Source of the DNA: CAIKMD01 sp035605975
GTDB lineage: Bacteria > Pseudomonadota > Alphaproteobacteria > ATCC43930 > CGMCC-115725
Reading direction: 5' to 3'
Length of the DNA: 64,000 bases
NCBI GenBank assembly: GCA_035605975.1
Contig: DATNGG010000040.1
Span: forward strand, 1 to 64,000
Positions 34,621-43,582 of this stretch are shown here, one piece after another; position 1 is the stretch's first letter; each line of letters begins with the position of its first letter. Position numbers and translations under genes: made by a program. The notes under the pieces are model-generated. The model did not search any database, was not told the DNA's origin, and saw nothing but the letters and a program-made list of their open reading frames with translations.

Positions 34621-35344
34621 CGGAAGTGCCGTAGCGGCGGTCGCGGCCGTGGAATTCGCGCACGGCTTTTTCGAGATCGCTCGCGCCGAAATCCGGCCAT
34701 AGCGTATCGACGAAGACGAGCTCGGTATAAGCGGTCTGCCATAAGAGGAAATTGCTGATGCGCTGCTCGCCGCTGGTGCGGATCAGCAGATCGGGATCGG
34801 GAATGCCGGCGGTATAGAGCTGCGCCGCGAACTGCGCCTCCTCGATCCGATCGGGCGCGAGCCGGCCGGCCGCCGCTTCGGCCGCCAGGCGGCGCGCCGC
34901 CTGAACGATGTCGTGACGTCCGCCATAAGACAGCGCGACGATGAGGTTGAGCCGCGAATTCTCGGCGGTCAGCTGCTCGGCATTGGCGATCAGCGTGACG
35001 ATGTCGGGCGCGAGCCGGGTGCGATCGCCGATGATGCGCACGCGCACGCCCTGGCGATGGAGCTCGGCGATTTCGCCGCGCAGATAGACGCGCAGCAGCC
35101 CCATGAGATCGTCGACCTCGTCGCTCGGGCGCTTCCAATTCTCCGAGGAGAAGCCGAACAAGGTCAGATAGGAAATGCCGAGCTCGGCCGCGGCGGTCAG
35201 GGTGCGCCGCACCGCCTCGGCGCCGCGGCGATGGCCTTGAATACGCGGCAATCCGCGCGCCTTGGCCCAGCGCCCATTGCCGTCCATGATGATCGCGACG
35301 TGCGCCGGCGGCACCCGCCCGGGAGACTTGTCATTCGCCGACAT
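34607..35344 (-). CDS. uppS: Isoprenyl transferase (undecaprenyl diphosphate synthase) UppS
   Basis: A 245-aa cis-prenyltransferase producing the C55 carrier for peptidoglycan and polysaccharide export. Motifs: the catalytic-Asp region VAIIMDGNGRWAKARGLPRI (~16-35), HRRGAEAVRRTLTAAAELG (~38-56), FGFSSENWKRPSDEVDDLM (~64-82) and PDPDLLIRTSGEQRISNFLL (~185-204). The ATG shares one base with the frr stop (TGATG). Standard location between frr and cdsA. Confidence 0.96.
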   Translation of the reverse strand: MSANDKSPGRVPPAHVAIIMDGNGRWAKARGLPRIQGHRRGAEAVRRTLTAAAELGISYLTLFGFSSENWKRPSDEVDDLMGLLRVYLRGEIAELHRQGVRVRIIGDRTRLAPDIVTLIANAEQLTAENSRLNLIVALSYGGRHDIVQAARRLAAEAAAGRLAPDRIEEAQFAAQLYTAGIPDPDLLIRTSGEQRISNFLLWQTAYTELVFVDTLWPDFGASDLEKAVREFHGRDRRYGTSVGSS

Positions 35345-35904
35345 CAGACCTGGAGAATCTCCTTGTCCTTGGCGGCCAGCATGTCATCGACCTTCTTGAC
35401 GGTCGCGTCGGTCAAGGTCTGGATGTCCTTGTCGAGCTTGCGGTGCTGATCCTGGGTGATGGTTCCGTCCTTTTCCTGCTTCTTCAGCAGGTCGAGGCCG
35501 TCGCGCCGCACATTGCGCACCGAGACGCGCGCTTGCTCGGTGTATTTGGCGGCGACGCGGGTCAACTCCTTGCGCCGCTCCTCGCTCAAATCGGGCACGG
35601 GCACGCGGATCGTCTGGCCTTCGCTTTGCGGGTTGAGGCCGAGACCCGATTCACGGATGCCCTTCTCGGTCGCCTTCACATTGGCTTTGTCCCAGACCTG
35701 GACGATGATGAGCCGCGGCTCGGGCACGCTGACCGTGCCGACCTGGGTCAGCGGCATCTTGTTGCCGTAAGCCTCGACCTGGACGGGATCGAGCAGGCTC
35801 GCCGAGGCGCGGCCCGTCCGCAAGCCCGCGAATTCCTTGCGCAAGACTTCGATCGCGCCATCCATGCGGCGGCGCAGATCGGTAACGATCTTCTCTTCGC
35901 TCAT
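35344..35904 (-). CDS. frr: Ribosome recycling factor
   Basis: A 186-aa protein, the usual RRF length, which splits post-termination ribosomes with EF-G. LRRRMDGAIEVLRKEFAGLR (N-terminal helix), GRASASLLDPVQVEAYG, LTQVGTVSVPEPRLIIVQVW and the C-terminal KLDKDIQTLTDATVKKVDDM identify it. The start ATG 35904 (MSEEKIVTD) overlaps the pyrH stop by 4 bases (ATGA). The frame stays open much further upstream, inside pyrH, but that extension is not RRF sequence. Confidence 0.97.
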   Translation of the reverse strand: MSEEKIVTDLRRRMDGAIEVLRKEFAGLRTGRASASLLDPVQVEAYGNKMPLTQVGTVSVPEPRLIIVQVWDKANVKATEKGIRESGLGLNPQSEGQTIRVPVPDLSEERRKELTRVAAKYTEQARVSVRNVRRDGLDLLKKQEKDGTITQDQHRKLDKDIQTLTDATVKKVDDMLAAKDKEILQV

Positions 35905-36635
35905 GCTCGCGCCCCCTCCTCGCTGATAATGGTGAAGCGTCCCTTGCCGGCGACGACGTCGGCGAAGCCGCCCTTGGCGTAGATCGAGAACACCACGATC
36001 GGAATCCGGTTTTCGCGCGCAAGCGAGATCGCCGCGGCGTCCATCACCTGCAGATCGCGCGTCAGCACGTCGAGATAGGTAAGCTTCGCGTGGCGCTGGG
36101 CGCTCGTGTCCTTTTTGGGATCGGCGCTGTAGACGCCATCGACCTTGGTCGCTTTGAGCAGCGCCTCGCATTCGGTCTCGGAGGCGCGCAGCGCCGCCGC
36201 GGTGTCGGTGGTGAAGAACGGATTGCCGGTGCCGGCGGCGAAGATCACCGCCCGTCCCTTCTCCATGTGGCGAATGGCGCGGCGCCGGATGTAAGGCTCG
36301 CACACGGTCTGCATCGGAATGGCGCTCTGCACGCGCGTCTGGACGCCGAGCCGCTCGAGCGCGCTTTGCAGCGCCAGCGAATTGATGATGGTCGCGAGCA
36401 TGCCCATGTAGTCGCCGGTCGCGCGCTCCATGCCGGCGGCGGCGCCCGACAGGCCGCGGAAAATATTCCCGCCGCCCACCACCATCGCCACCTGGACGCC
36501 GAGCGCATGCACGCTCTGCACCTCGGCGGCGATTCGGGAAATGGTTTCGGGATCGATCCCGTAGCCCTGTTCGCCCATCAGCGCTTCGCCGCTGAGTTTC
36601 AGAAGCACGCGCCGGTATTTCGGTTCGCCTGGCAT
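35901..36635 (-). CDS. pyrH: UMP kinase PyrH
   Basis: A 244-aa amino-acid-kinase-fold enzyme phosphorylating UMP to UDP. RRVLLKLSGEALMGEQGYGI (~8-27), VAMVVGGGNIFRGLSGAA (~54-71), ATGDYMGMLATIINSLALQ (~78-96) and GTGNPFFTTDTAAALRASE (~139-157) are typical. ATG 36635 (MPGEPKYRR) is the natural start; an in-frame GTG/ATG extension to 36671 would overlap a promoter-like TATGAT. An 81-base spacer with a hairpin separates it from tsf, so it may have its own promoter as well as read-through. Confidence 0.96.
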   Translation of the reverse strand: MPGEPKYRRVLLKLSGEALMGEQGYGIDPETISRIAAEVQSVHALGVQVAMVVGGGNIFRGLSGAAAGMERATGDYMGMLATIINSLALQSALERLGVQTRVQSAIPMQTVCEPYIRRRAIRHMEKGRAVIFAAGTGNPFFTTDTAAALRASETECEALLKATKVDGVYSADPKKDTSAQRHAKLTYLDVLTRDLQVMDAAAISLARENRIPIVVFSIYAKGGFADVVAGKGRFTIISEEGARA

Positions 36636-36673
36636 CACGTCACACCCGAGGCTCGAACGGGGCGGGATCATAC

Positions 36674-36697
36674 AGGAGACCGGGGCCGGCGTCTCCT
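36674..36697 (-). other. Hairpin between tsf and pyrH
   Basis: A perfect 7-bp stem AGGAGAC/GTCTCCT with a 10-base GC loop lies 20-43 bases after the tsf stop. On the transcribed strand it is followed by TGTATGATCC, not a T-run, so it is a weak terminator at best. The following TATGAT (36667-36672) looks like a -10 element for pyrH, without a clear -35. Attenuated read-through plus an internal promoter is a reasonable reading. Confidence 0.35.
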
Positions 36698-36716
36698 CTT
36701 TGAGAGCGCGCGCCCC

Positions 36717-37640
36717 TCAGTGTTTCAGCGTCGCAGCGACCTCGGCGGCGAAGTCGGCCTGCTCCTTCTCGACGCCCTCGCCGAGAACCAGCCGCTCGAA
36801 GCCCGCGATCTTCACCGGCGCGCCGATTTCCTTCGCCGCCGCATCGAGCACCTTCGCCACCTTGGTCTCGTTGTCGATGACGAAAACCTGCTCGTTGAGG
36901 ACGGTCTCCTCGTAGAATTTGCGCAACCGCCCATCGACCATCTTCTCGATCACCGCATCGGGCTTGCCGCTCGCCTTCGCCTGCTCCTTCAGCACGTCGC
37001 GCTCGCGCGCGAGATCGGCCGCGGGAACCGAGGCGATATCGAGATATTGCGGCTTCGCCGCGGCGACATGCATGGCAAGCTGCCGGCCGACGCCCGCCAA
37101 GTGATCGACGCCGGTCGTCGCCTCGAGCGCCACCAGCACGCCGATCTTGCCGAGATTGGGCGCGACGGCATTGTGGACATAGGCCGCCACCACGCCATGC
37201 GCGACATGGAGCCGCGCCATGCGGCGGATCGACATGTTCTCGCCGACAGTGGCGATGAGATGCGCGAGCTCGTCGGCGACATGGCGCCCGGTGCCGGGAT
37301 AAGGCGCCGCTTGGAGACGGTCGAGATCAACATGGGTGAGCGCGAGATCGGCGACCGTCGCAACGAACTTCTGGAAGGTCTCGTTGCGGGCGACGAAATC
37401 CGTCTCGGCATTGACCTCGACCAGCGCCGCGACATTGCCCTTGAGCGCCGCTCCGACCAGGCCCTCGGCGGCGACGCGCCCGGCTTTCTTCGCCGCGGCG
37501 GCCAGACCCTTCTTGCGCAGCCAATCGACCGCACCTTCGAGATCGCCCTGGGTCTCGCTCAGGGCGCGCTTGCAATCCATCATGCCCGCGCCCGTCTTCT
37601 CGCGCAGGGTCTTCACCAATCCGGCGGAGATTTCTGCCAT
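36717..37640 (-). CDS. tsf: Elongation factor Ts
   Basis: A 307-aa guanine-nucleotide exchange factor for EF-Tu. The N-terminal UBA-like domain ISAGLVKTLREKTGAGMMDC (~4-23), KRALSETQGDLEGAVDWLRK (~24-43) and the core motif VEVNAETDFVARNETF (~72-87) are conserved. GGAGAGAG precedes ATG 37640; the upstream in-frame extension to 37685 lies in the rpsB spacer and is not EF-Ts sequence. 13 bases separate it from rpsB, so the two form the usual operon. Confidence 0.97.
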   Translation of the reverse strand: MAEISAGLVKTLREKTGAGMMDCKRALSETQGDLEGAVDWLRKKGLAAAAKKAGRVAAEGLVGAALKGNVAALVEVNAETDFVARNETFQKFVATVADLALTHVDLDRLQAAPYPGTGRHVADELAHLIATVGENMSIRRMARLHVAHGVVAAYVHNAVAPNLGKIGVLVALEATTGVDHLAGVGRQLAMHVAAAKPQYLDIASVPAADLARERDVLKEQAKASGKPDAVIEKMVDGRLRKFYEETVLNEQVFVIDNETKVAKVLDAAAKEIGAPVKIAGFERLVLGEGVEKEQADFAAEVAATLKH

Positions 37641-37653
37641 TCGCTCTCTCCGC

Positions 37654-38439
<786 letters not shown>

Positions 38440-38487
38440 GAAGCTTCCTTTTCCGGTTGTTCCGCCGCGGGAGCTTACCGGCCGGAT

Positions 38488-38570
38488 GGCTCCGAGCCGG
38501 CACCGGGGCGACTTCTCGCTGGCGCGAGCCGTCGCATCCCCGCGTGTGGGATTAAAGTGAAAACGGAGCC
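38488..38570 (-). promoter_or_regulatory. Structured rpsB leader RNA
   Basis: On the minus-strand transcript, GGCTCCG near the 5' end (38564-38570) can pair with CGGAGCC (38488-38494). Inside, a nested hairpin GCGAC-gg-CTCGC-gcca-GCGAG-aa-GTCGC (38508-38535) has two perfect 5-bp stems split by a symmetric GG/AA internal loop. The placement before rpsB suggests a binding site for S2 or another autoregulator; this is inferred, and no family model was compared. Confidence 0.45.
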
Positions 38571-38571
38571 T

Positions 38572-38600
38572 TAAATAGGGTGATCCGGGCGCTTTGGCAA
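38572..38600 (-). promoter_or_regulatory. Sigma70-type promoter for rpsB-tsf cluster
   Basis: On the minus strand, TTGCCA (38595-38600) and TATTTA (38572-38577) are separated by exactly 17 bases. Each hexamer differs from consensus at two positions. The predicted start is near 38565, giving a ~125-base leader. The -35 lies just after the dienelactone-hydrolase stop (38616), so the cluster is not dependent on that gene. Confidence 0.65.
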
Positions 38601-38615
38601 GGGCTCGCCCACCGC

Positions 38616-39572
38616 TCAGCCCGTCGCGCCGAGATATTGGCGCAGGAAAGCGTGCAGCTTCTCCGCCGCATCGGCGCGCGCCGCCGCGTTATAGGCGAGG
38701 TTGGCGCCGCGGCTGAAGCAGGAGCGGACATAGCCGCGCACCGCCTCGGCGCCGACCCCGGGATTGTCCTTGTGGTCCATGCGGAGCACGTGGCCGTTGG
38801 TCAGATCGAGGATGAGATCGCATTTGGCGCCGACTTCGAGGTTGCGGGCGAAGCCGTGAAAGCCGCCCTCGACGTCGAAATCGTGATAGGTCCCCGGATA
38901 GGCGACGAAGCTCACGCGGTTGCCCATGCTCTGCGCCCAATCGGCAAATTCGCGGGTCGGGCCGACGGGCACGTAATTATCCGCCTCGCCGTGGAAGAAC
39001 AGCATCGGCGAGCGGTCGGTCGCGCGGTCGCGATATTGGAACTCGGCCGCGCCGTAGAACACGACATGGGCGGCGAATTTCAGATCATCGGCAATGATGC
39101 GCGTGCGCACCGTCTCGAGCGCGGTTTCGAGTGCGACGCTGCCGCCGCGCGACCAGCCCATGACGCCGATGCGGCGCTTATCGAAGCGCGCATCGGCGCC
39201 GAGAAGCTTCAGCGCCGCGAGCGTATCGGCGACATCCGCCCAGGAGGAAAGCTGCGCCTGGTTCGCCGCGGTGTCGGTGATGCCGCGCGGACCGAAGCTG
39301 TCGACCACCAGTGCGGCGACGCCCCACCGCGCGACCAGCTGCGCCCATTGCCGGATGGCATCGCCATTGGCACCGCCGAGACCGCCGCTGCCATGTTTCA
39401 GAATCAGCACCGGAACGGCGCCGGTTCGTTGCGTCGGCAGATACAGCTCGCCGGCGACTGTCGCCGGCGCGCCTTGGCGATGCAGGAACTCCGCCAGCGA
39501 TTTCGGCGTGATGGACGGGATGGCGATTTTCCTGAGCTGCACCGCCACGGCCGCGCCCAATGCCATGCGCAT
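38616..39572 (-). CDS. Dienelactone hydrolase-family alpha/beta hydrolase
   Basis: A 318-aa alpha/beta-hydrolase. The nucleophile Ser is in IGVMGWSRGGSVALE (~138), Asp in MLFFHGEADNYVP (~212) and His in YPGTYHDFDVEGGFHG (~244). The oxyanion-side LILKHGSGGLGG (~57) fits the family. Most relatives of this shape are esterases rather than true dienelactone hydrolases (the latter use Cys). The first ~14 residues are mildly hydrophobic but no convincing signal peptide is seen. GAGGGGAAAATC precedes ATG 39572. Substrate unknown. Confidence 0.83.
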   Translation of the reverse strand: MRMALGAAVAVQLRKIAIPSITPKSLAEFLHRQGAPATVAGELYLPTQRTGAVPVLILKHGSGGLGGANGDAIRQWAQLVARWGVAALVVDSFGPRGITDTAANQAQLSSWADVADTLAALKLLGADARFDKRRIGVMGWSRGGSVALETALETVRTRIIADDLKFAAHVVFYGAAEFQYRDRATDRSPMLFFHGEADNYVPVGPTREFADWAQSMGNRVSFVAYPGTYHDFDVEGGFHGFARNLEVGAKCDLILDLTNGHVLRMDHKDNPGVGAEAVRGYVRSCFSRGANLAYNAAARADAAEKLHAFLRQYLGATG

Positions 39573-39739
39573 GATTTTCCCCTCGGATGCGCGCCGGCAT
39601 CCCCATAACCGGCAACCGACGGCTCCACGAGCCTAGCCATCCGTGCGGAGCACGCGCGAGCGGGTTTTGCCGCCAATCGCTCGCCGGTTACGCGATTTTC
39701 GGTCGCAATCGCGCCGGAGCATCCCCATATGAGACTTGC

Positions 39740-40054
39740 ATGGCTTTCCGTCCCAAATCGAATTTGCACGCACTGCCGCGGGAAACCGTGGATTCCGGCG
39801 AGCGTTGGCGCATCATTTGGGACACGAAGCGCCGTGGGGCCGACGACAGCCGCAACACCGCGCTCGAGAAATTCGAGGTGGACGCGCTCGACCGCGCACG
39901 GCATCTGCTGCGCATGGGCTTCGTCGTTTACGAAATTCGCGCGCCGCAGGGCTCGCTCTTCCTCGGCGAGACCGCGATCAAGGCACGTCTCGGCCTGGTC
40001 GCAATGAGCGAAGACGACTCGGCAAAAGCCGAAAAAGACGCGTCTCAGGCTTGA
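39740..40054 (+). CDS. Small unknown protein (104 aa)
   Basis: Not recognised. A soluble, charged protein: MAFRPKSNLHALPRETVDSG, then ERWRIIWDTKRRGADDSRN, an ALEKFEVDALDRARHLLRMG helix, a VVYEIRAPQGSLFLGE beta segment and an acidic Ser/Asp/Lys tail. The helix-then-'VYEI..PxG' pattern suggests a small alpha/beta domain. ATG 39740 is chosen because the following sequence has normal codon use for this genome; the ribosome-binding site is weak. First of three small genes on the plus strand before the helicase; divergent from the hydrolase gene. Confidence 0.55.
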   Translation: MAFRPKSNLHALPRETVDSGERWRIIWDTKRRGADDSRNTALEKFEVDALDRARHLLRMGFVVYEIRAPQGSLFLGETAIKARLGLVAMSEDDSAKAEKDASQA

Positions 40055-40249
40055 AAGCCCGCCGCCAAGCGGCCATAGTCCGCCTGCCACGGGCAGAGGC
40101 GGCCGCATCCGGCGTTCGCACGGATAGCAGGCTCGCCACTCGGCGACGATGATTTTGCGCCGAGACTTCGGGCTTCCGCTTTCGCCGATGACGGCCGCGC
40201 GGAATCTCATCCTTCACGCCGCGATGCGCGGCACTGTGAGTTGAGCGGC

Positions 40250-40534
40250 ATGAGCAAGAAAAAGCCGATCGAGATCGGCGCCTTTCTCCTCTTCGACGTG
40301 CTTTACGACGACGGCACGCGCACCTCGAACCGCAAGGTGCCCACCGCCGCGATCGAGGATTGGAATTTCGACGATTCGGTTCGCGCCGCGCTCGAGACGC
40401 AGGACCGTGAGATCGCCGAACGCTCGGGCAAGCCGCGCGGCACCATTACTTCGATCACGCGCTCGGGCACGCGCGCGGCCGAGCGTCTTGCCAAGCGCAC
40501 CGAGGCCGGCGGCCGGCGGTCCGCGGCACGGTGA
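40250..40534 (+). CDS. Small unknown protein (94 aa)
   Basis: Not recognised. MSKKKPIEIGAFLLFDVLYD opens the protein, followed by DGTRTSNRKVPTAAIEDWNF, a helix with DREIAERSGKPRGTITSITR and a basic tail (RAAERLAKRTEAGGRRSAAR), suggesting nucleic-acid or ribosome contact. The middle 'GTRTSNRKVP' plus 'FDVLYDDG' pattern may be a small beta-barrel or strand-turn-strand unit. ATG 40250 lacks a strong ribosome-binding site; the in-frame TTG at 40241 is an alternative. It sits 196 bases after the 104-aa gene and 40 before the 62-aa gene. Confidence 0.5.
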   Translation: MSKKKPIEIGAFLLFDVLYDDGTRTSNRKVPTAAIEDWNFDDSVRAALETQDREIAERSGKPRGTITSITRSGTRAAERLAKRTEAGGRRSAAR

Positions 40535-40573
40535 CGCTGTCCTTCACCCAATATTGAGCAAGGAGCACCGACC

Positions 40574-40762
40574 GTGATCGCGTTGCACAAGTTCAAAGTC
40601 GGCCAATCCGTCGAATTCGCCGGCGGCGGCATCCAGCCAAAGCCGCTGGGCTCGTTCAAGGTCGTGCGCGTCATGCCGAGCGAGCGCGGAATTCACCAAT
40701 ACCGCATCAAATCCGCCACCGACGGGCATGAGCGGATGGTGACCGAGAGCGAGCTGCTGTAA
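40574..40762 (+). CDS. Small SH3/KOW-like protein (62 aa)
   Basis: A compact, mostly beta protein: FKVGQSVEFAGG, GSFKVVRVMPSERGIHQYRI, KSATDGHERMVTESELL. The pattern 'VGQxVxF ... FKVVRxxP ... YRIKSAxxxHERxVxExxL' is shared by short alphaproteobacterial proteins of unknown role that look like single SH3/KOW-type barrels. Start is GTG 40574, with AAGGAG about 9 bases upstream, which supports real translation. It may be co-transcribed with the 94-aa gene. Confidence 0.65.
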   Translation: MIALHKFKVGQSVEFAGGGIQPKPLGSFKVVRVMPSERGIHQYRIKSATDGHERMVTESELL

Positions 40763-40929
40763 CGCCGGCCTTGCTTTCGCGCATCCGAAGCGCCATTCTC
40801 CCGCCACTATCCTTGCTCGCAATCGCGCGAAGCCCGACGGATCGCTAACCGCCGCGGCGGCATTTCGAGATCATCCCTGATAGGCACCAAGGCTCCCGGT
40901 CGCGCACGGGCCGGCCGTGAAAACCCCAA

Positions 40930-40969
40930 GCATCGGGCATTCCGCCCGATGCGACGATCGTTTCGCATC
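40930..40969 (+). promoter_or_regulatory. Two mutually exclusive hairpins in the RNA-helicase leader
   Basis: CATCGGGC (40930-40937) pairs perfectly with GCCCGATG (40943-40950). CGATGCGA (40946-40953) pairs perfectly with TCGCATCG (40962-40969). Both stems are 8 bp and share bases 40946-40950, so only one can form at a time. They end 28 bases before the GTG start at 40998. Such a switch fits a temperature- or helicase-sensitive leader; no family was matched. Confidence 0.45.
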
Positions 40970-40997
40970 GTCTCAATTCAAAGAAAGCAATCCACAC

Positions 40998-42275
40998 GTG
41001 ACTTCCTCCTTTACGACGCTCGGCCTCGTCGAGCCGTTGCAGCGCGCATTGCGCGCCGAGAACTATCAAACTCCGACACCAATCCAAGCCGAGGCGATCC
41101 CGCCTCTTCTCGCCGGCCGCGATCTGCTCGGCATCGCCCAGACCGGAACCGGCAAGACCGCTGCCTTCGCGCTGCCGATGCTGCAGTTGCTGAGCGCGCG
41201 CCGCACGGCCTTGCGCCGCGGCGAGCCTCGCGCGCTTGTCCTCAGCCCGACGCGCGAATTGGCGATCCAAATCGATGACAGCTTCCGCCGCTACGGTCGG
41301 CATCTCGCGCTGCGCTCGACCGTGATCTTCGGCGGTGTCGGGCAGAAGCCGCAGGTCGATGCGCTGGCGCGCGGCGTCGACATTCTCGTCGCGACGCCCG
41401 GGCGCCTGCTCGACCTCGTTCAGCAGCGTCATCTGCGCTTCGATGCGGTCGAGATTTTCGTCCTCGACGAGGCCGACCGCATGCTCGATATGGGCTTCAT
41501 TCACGATATCAAGCGCGTCATCGCCGCGCTTCCCCAACGCCGCCAATCGCTCTTCTTCTCGGCGACCATGCCCGAGGCCGCGGCGCGGCTCGCCGGCGGC
41601 ATGCTTGCCGACCCGGTTCGGGTCGCGATCACGCCGCAGGCAACCACCGTCGAGCGCATCGCGCAGCGCGTCTATTTCGTCGAACAGGGCGACAAGCGCG
41701 CCCTCCTCGCCGATCTCCTGACGGATCGCACGATCGCGCGCGCCCTCGTCTTCACCCGCACCAAGCACGGCGCCAACCGGGTCGCTGAGCAGTTGACGCG
41801 CGGCGGGATTGGCGCGGAGGCGATCCACGGCAACAAATCGCAGGCCGCGCGCCAGCGTGCGCTTGCCAGCTTTCGCGACGGCAAATCGCGCGTTCTCGTC
41901 GCCACCGACATCGCCGCCCGCGGCATCGATATCGACGGCATCACGCATGTGATCAATTACGAGCTGCCGAATCTGCCCGAGAGCTACGTCCACCGCATCG
42001 GCCGGACGGCGCGCGCCGGCGCCGACGGTACCGCGATCGCGTTTTGCGACGCTTCGGAACGGGCCTTCTTGCGCGATATCGAAAAATTGACGCGGCAGAG
42101 CCTCGCCGTTGCCGAGCACCGCTTGAGCGCACGCGCCGGCGAGCCGCGCCCCGCGGCCGGCGCCCGGCCCCAACCTCGCCCGAGCCAGCAACGCGCCCAG
42201 CGCCGGCGCCGTCCGAAGGCACCTCCGCCGCGGCACGGCGCCGAAGTCGGACGGTCCCGCGGCGCCAGCGCTTAG
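40998..42275 (+). CDS. DEAD-box RNA helicase, RhlE-like
   Basis: A 425-aa DEAD-box helicase. Q-motif FTTLGLVEPLQRALRAENYQ (~5-24) with PTPIQAEAIP, Walker A AQTGTGKTAAFALP (~49), PTRELAIQ (~85), the DEAD box as FVLDEADRMLDMGF (~155), SAT (~188), ARGIDIDGITHVINYELP (~305) and HRIGRTARAG (~333). The C-terminal ~60 residues are basic and Arg/Pro/Ala-rich with no folded domain, as in RhlE. GTG 40998 is chosen because MTSSFTTLGL matches helicase N-termini; an upstream in-frame GTG (40917) would cover the leader hairpins. These helicases unwind structured RNA in ribosome assembly and cold adaptation. Confidence 0.92.
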   Translation: MTSSFTTLGLVEPLQRALRAENYQTPTPIQAEAIPPLLAGRDLLGIAQTGTGKTAAFALPMLQLLSARRTALRRGEPRALVLSPTRELAIQIDDSFRRYGRHLALRSTVIFGGVGQKPQVDALARGVDILVATPGRLLDLVQQRHLRFDAVEIFVLDEADRMLDMGFIHDIKRVIAALPQRRQSLFFSATMPEAAARLAGGMLADPVRVAITPQATTVERIAQRVYFVEQGDKRALLADLLTDRTIARALVFTRTKHGANRVAEQLTRGGIGAEAIHGNKSQAARQRALASFRDGKSRVLVATDIAARGIDIDGITHVINYELPNLPESYVHRIGRTARAGADGTAIAFCDASERAFLRDIEKLTRQSLAVAEHRLSARAGEPRPAAGARPQPRPSQQRAQRRRRPKAPPPRHGAEVGRSRGASA

Positions 42276-42415
42276 GAACCAAAAGGGGACGCCGCGCCGC
42301 ACCGCGCGGCCAAGCCCTCGGAGCAGACAGGCGCGCGCTGGCCTGATAGAGACAGTGGTCGTCATGGCCCTCCCTCCCGCGCCTGCCCTCACCTTTCGCC
42401 GATGACGCCGCGCCG

Positions 42416-43294
42416 ATGATCGATACGATTCTCGGCGCCATCGTACCGGTGCTGCTCACGGCGTCCCTCGGTTATGCCTGGACGCGGGCCGGCCGCTCCT
42501 TCGACAGCGCGATGCTGACGCTGCTCGTCACCGATATCGGCACGCCCTGCCTCATCGTCTCGACCTTCGCCAAGACCGCGATCCCGCCGGGCGCCTTCGC
42601 CCAAAGCGCGGCCGCCGCCATCGTCATCCTTCTCTGCTTTCTCGTCCTCGGCGCCGCGGTGCTGCGCATCGCGGGACTGAGACTGCGCACTTATCTGCCG
42701 GCGATGTCGTTCCCCAATACGGGCAATCTCGGCTTGCCGCTCGCGCTCTATGCCTTCGGCCCCGAAGGGCTTTCCTACGCCATCGTCTTCTTCACCTTCT
42801 GCTCCTTAAGCAATTTCACCCTCGGCCAGGCGATCGCCGCGGGCACGGTCAATTGGCGCGCGATCGCGCGGATGCCGATCATCTACGCGGTCGTGATCGG
42901 CGTCGCGCTCTCCGCGCTGCAGCGCCCGCTGCCGCTTTGGCTCGGCAACACGCTGAGCCTCCTCGGCGGCATCACCGTGCCGCTGATGCTTTTGCTGCTG
43001 GGGGTCTCGCTCGGCCGGCTTTCGGTCGCGGCCTTCCCACGGGCTTTCGCGTTGTCGATCCTGCGGATCGGCATGGGCGTCGGCGTCGGCGCGGCGATCA
43101 CGACGCTGTTCGGATTGGAGGGCGTCGCCAAGGCCGCGCTCATCCAGCAAAGCGCGATGCCGGTCGCGGTCTTCAACTATCTTTTCGCGCTGCGCTGGAA
43201 CAATCAGCCGGAGGAGATTGCCGGCGTGGTCGTGGTCTCGACCCTCGCGGCGATCGTCACCGCGCCGGCGCTGCTCTTCTTCCTGCTCCGCTGA
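42416..43294 (+). CDS. AEC-family (auxin efflux carrier-type) transporter
   Basis: A 292-aa membrane protein with ten hydrophobic segments in two five-helix halves. The PSE/AEC family markers are VTDIGTPCLIVSTFAKT (~38-54), PAMSFPNTGNLGLPLALYAF (~97-116) with the crossover Asn-Thr-Gly-Asn, and AALIQQSAMPVAVFNYLFA (~240-258). Family members export or exchange dicarboxylates such as malate or malonate, or auxin-like acids; the substrate is unknown. It follows the helicase gene by 140 bases and is convergent with a small unknown gene. Confidence 0.9.
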   Translation: MIDTILGAIVPVLLTASLGYAWTRAGRSFDSAMLTLLVTDIGTPCLIVSTFAKTAIPPGAFAQSAAAAIVILLCFLVLGAAVLRIAGLRLRTYLPAMSFPNTGNLGLPLALYAFGPEGLSYAIVFFTFCSLSNFTLGQAIAAGTVNWRAIARMPIIYAVVIGVALSALQRPLPLWLGNTLSLLGGITVPLMLLLLGVSLGRLSVAAFPRAFALSILRIGMGVGVGAAITTLFGLEGVAKAALIQQSAMPVAVFNYLFALRWNNQPEEIAGVVVVSTLAAIVTAPALLFFLLR

Positions 43295-43306
43295 ACGTCG
43301 CCGCGC

Positions 43307-43582
43307 TCAACTCCCGACGCCGTAGACGCTGCGCAGCCGCCGCTCCAGCGCATTGAGCGCCGCGCGGCAATCCGCGTGCCGCGCGGTGCCGGCGCGGAAC
43401 GCGCCGCAAATCCATTCCTGGCCGGCGCGCGGCACGACCGTCACCTGCTCCGCTCCCTGGCAGCCTTTTTCCTTGCGCAGCTCGGTGAGGAGAATCTGCT
43501 CGAGCTCCGCGACCGCAACGATCTTCCGCAACACGTTTCGAACCCGCCCTAGTTCGCCCAGATCGGGCGAAACCTTAGGCAA
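43307..43582 (-). CDS. Small unknown protein (up to 91 aa)
   Basis: Not recognised. VRNVLRKIVAVAELEQILLT followed by ELRKEKGCQGAEQVTVVP, then GQEWICGAFRAGTARHADCR and ALNALERRLRSVYG. The two cysteines (GC.., WIC..) and the terminal 'DCRxAL..LxxRLRxxY' helix recur in short proteins of rhizobia-like genomes with no assigned role. The start is unclear: TTG 43582 gives the longest form without a good ribosome-binding site; internal GTG codons could be used. It converges on the AEC gene with 12 bases between. Confidence 0.5.
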   Translation of the reverse strand: MPKVSPDLGELGRVRNVLRKIVAVAELEQILLTELRKEKGCQGAEQVTVVPRAGQEWICGAFRAGTARHADCRAALNALERRLRSVYGVGS

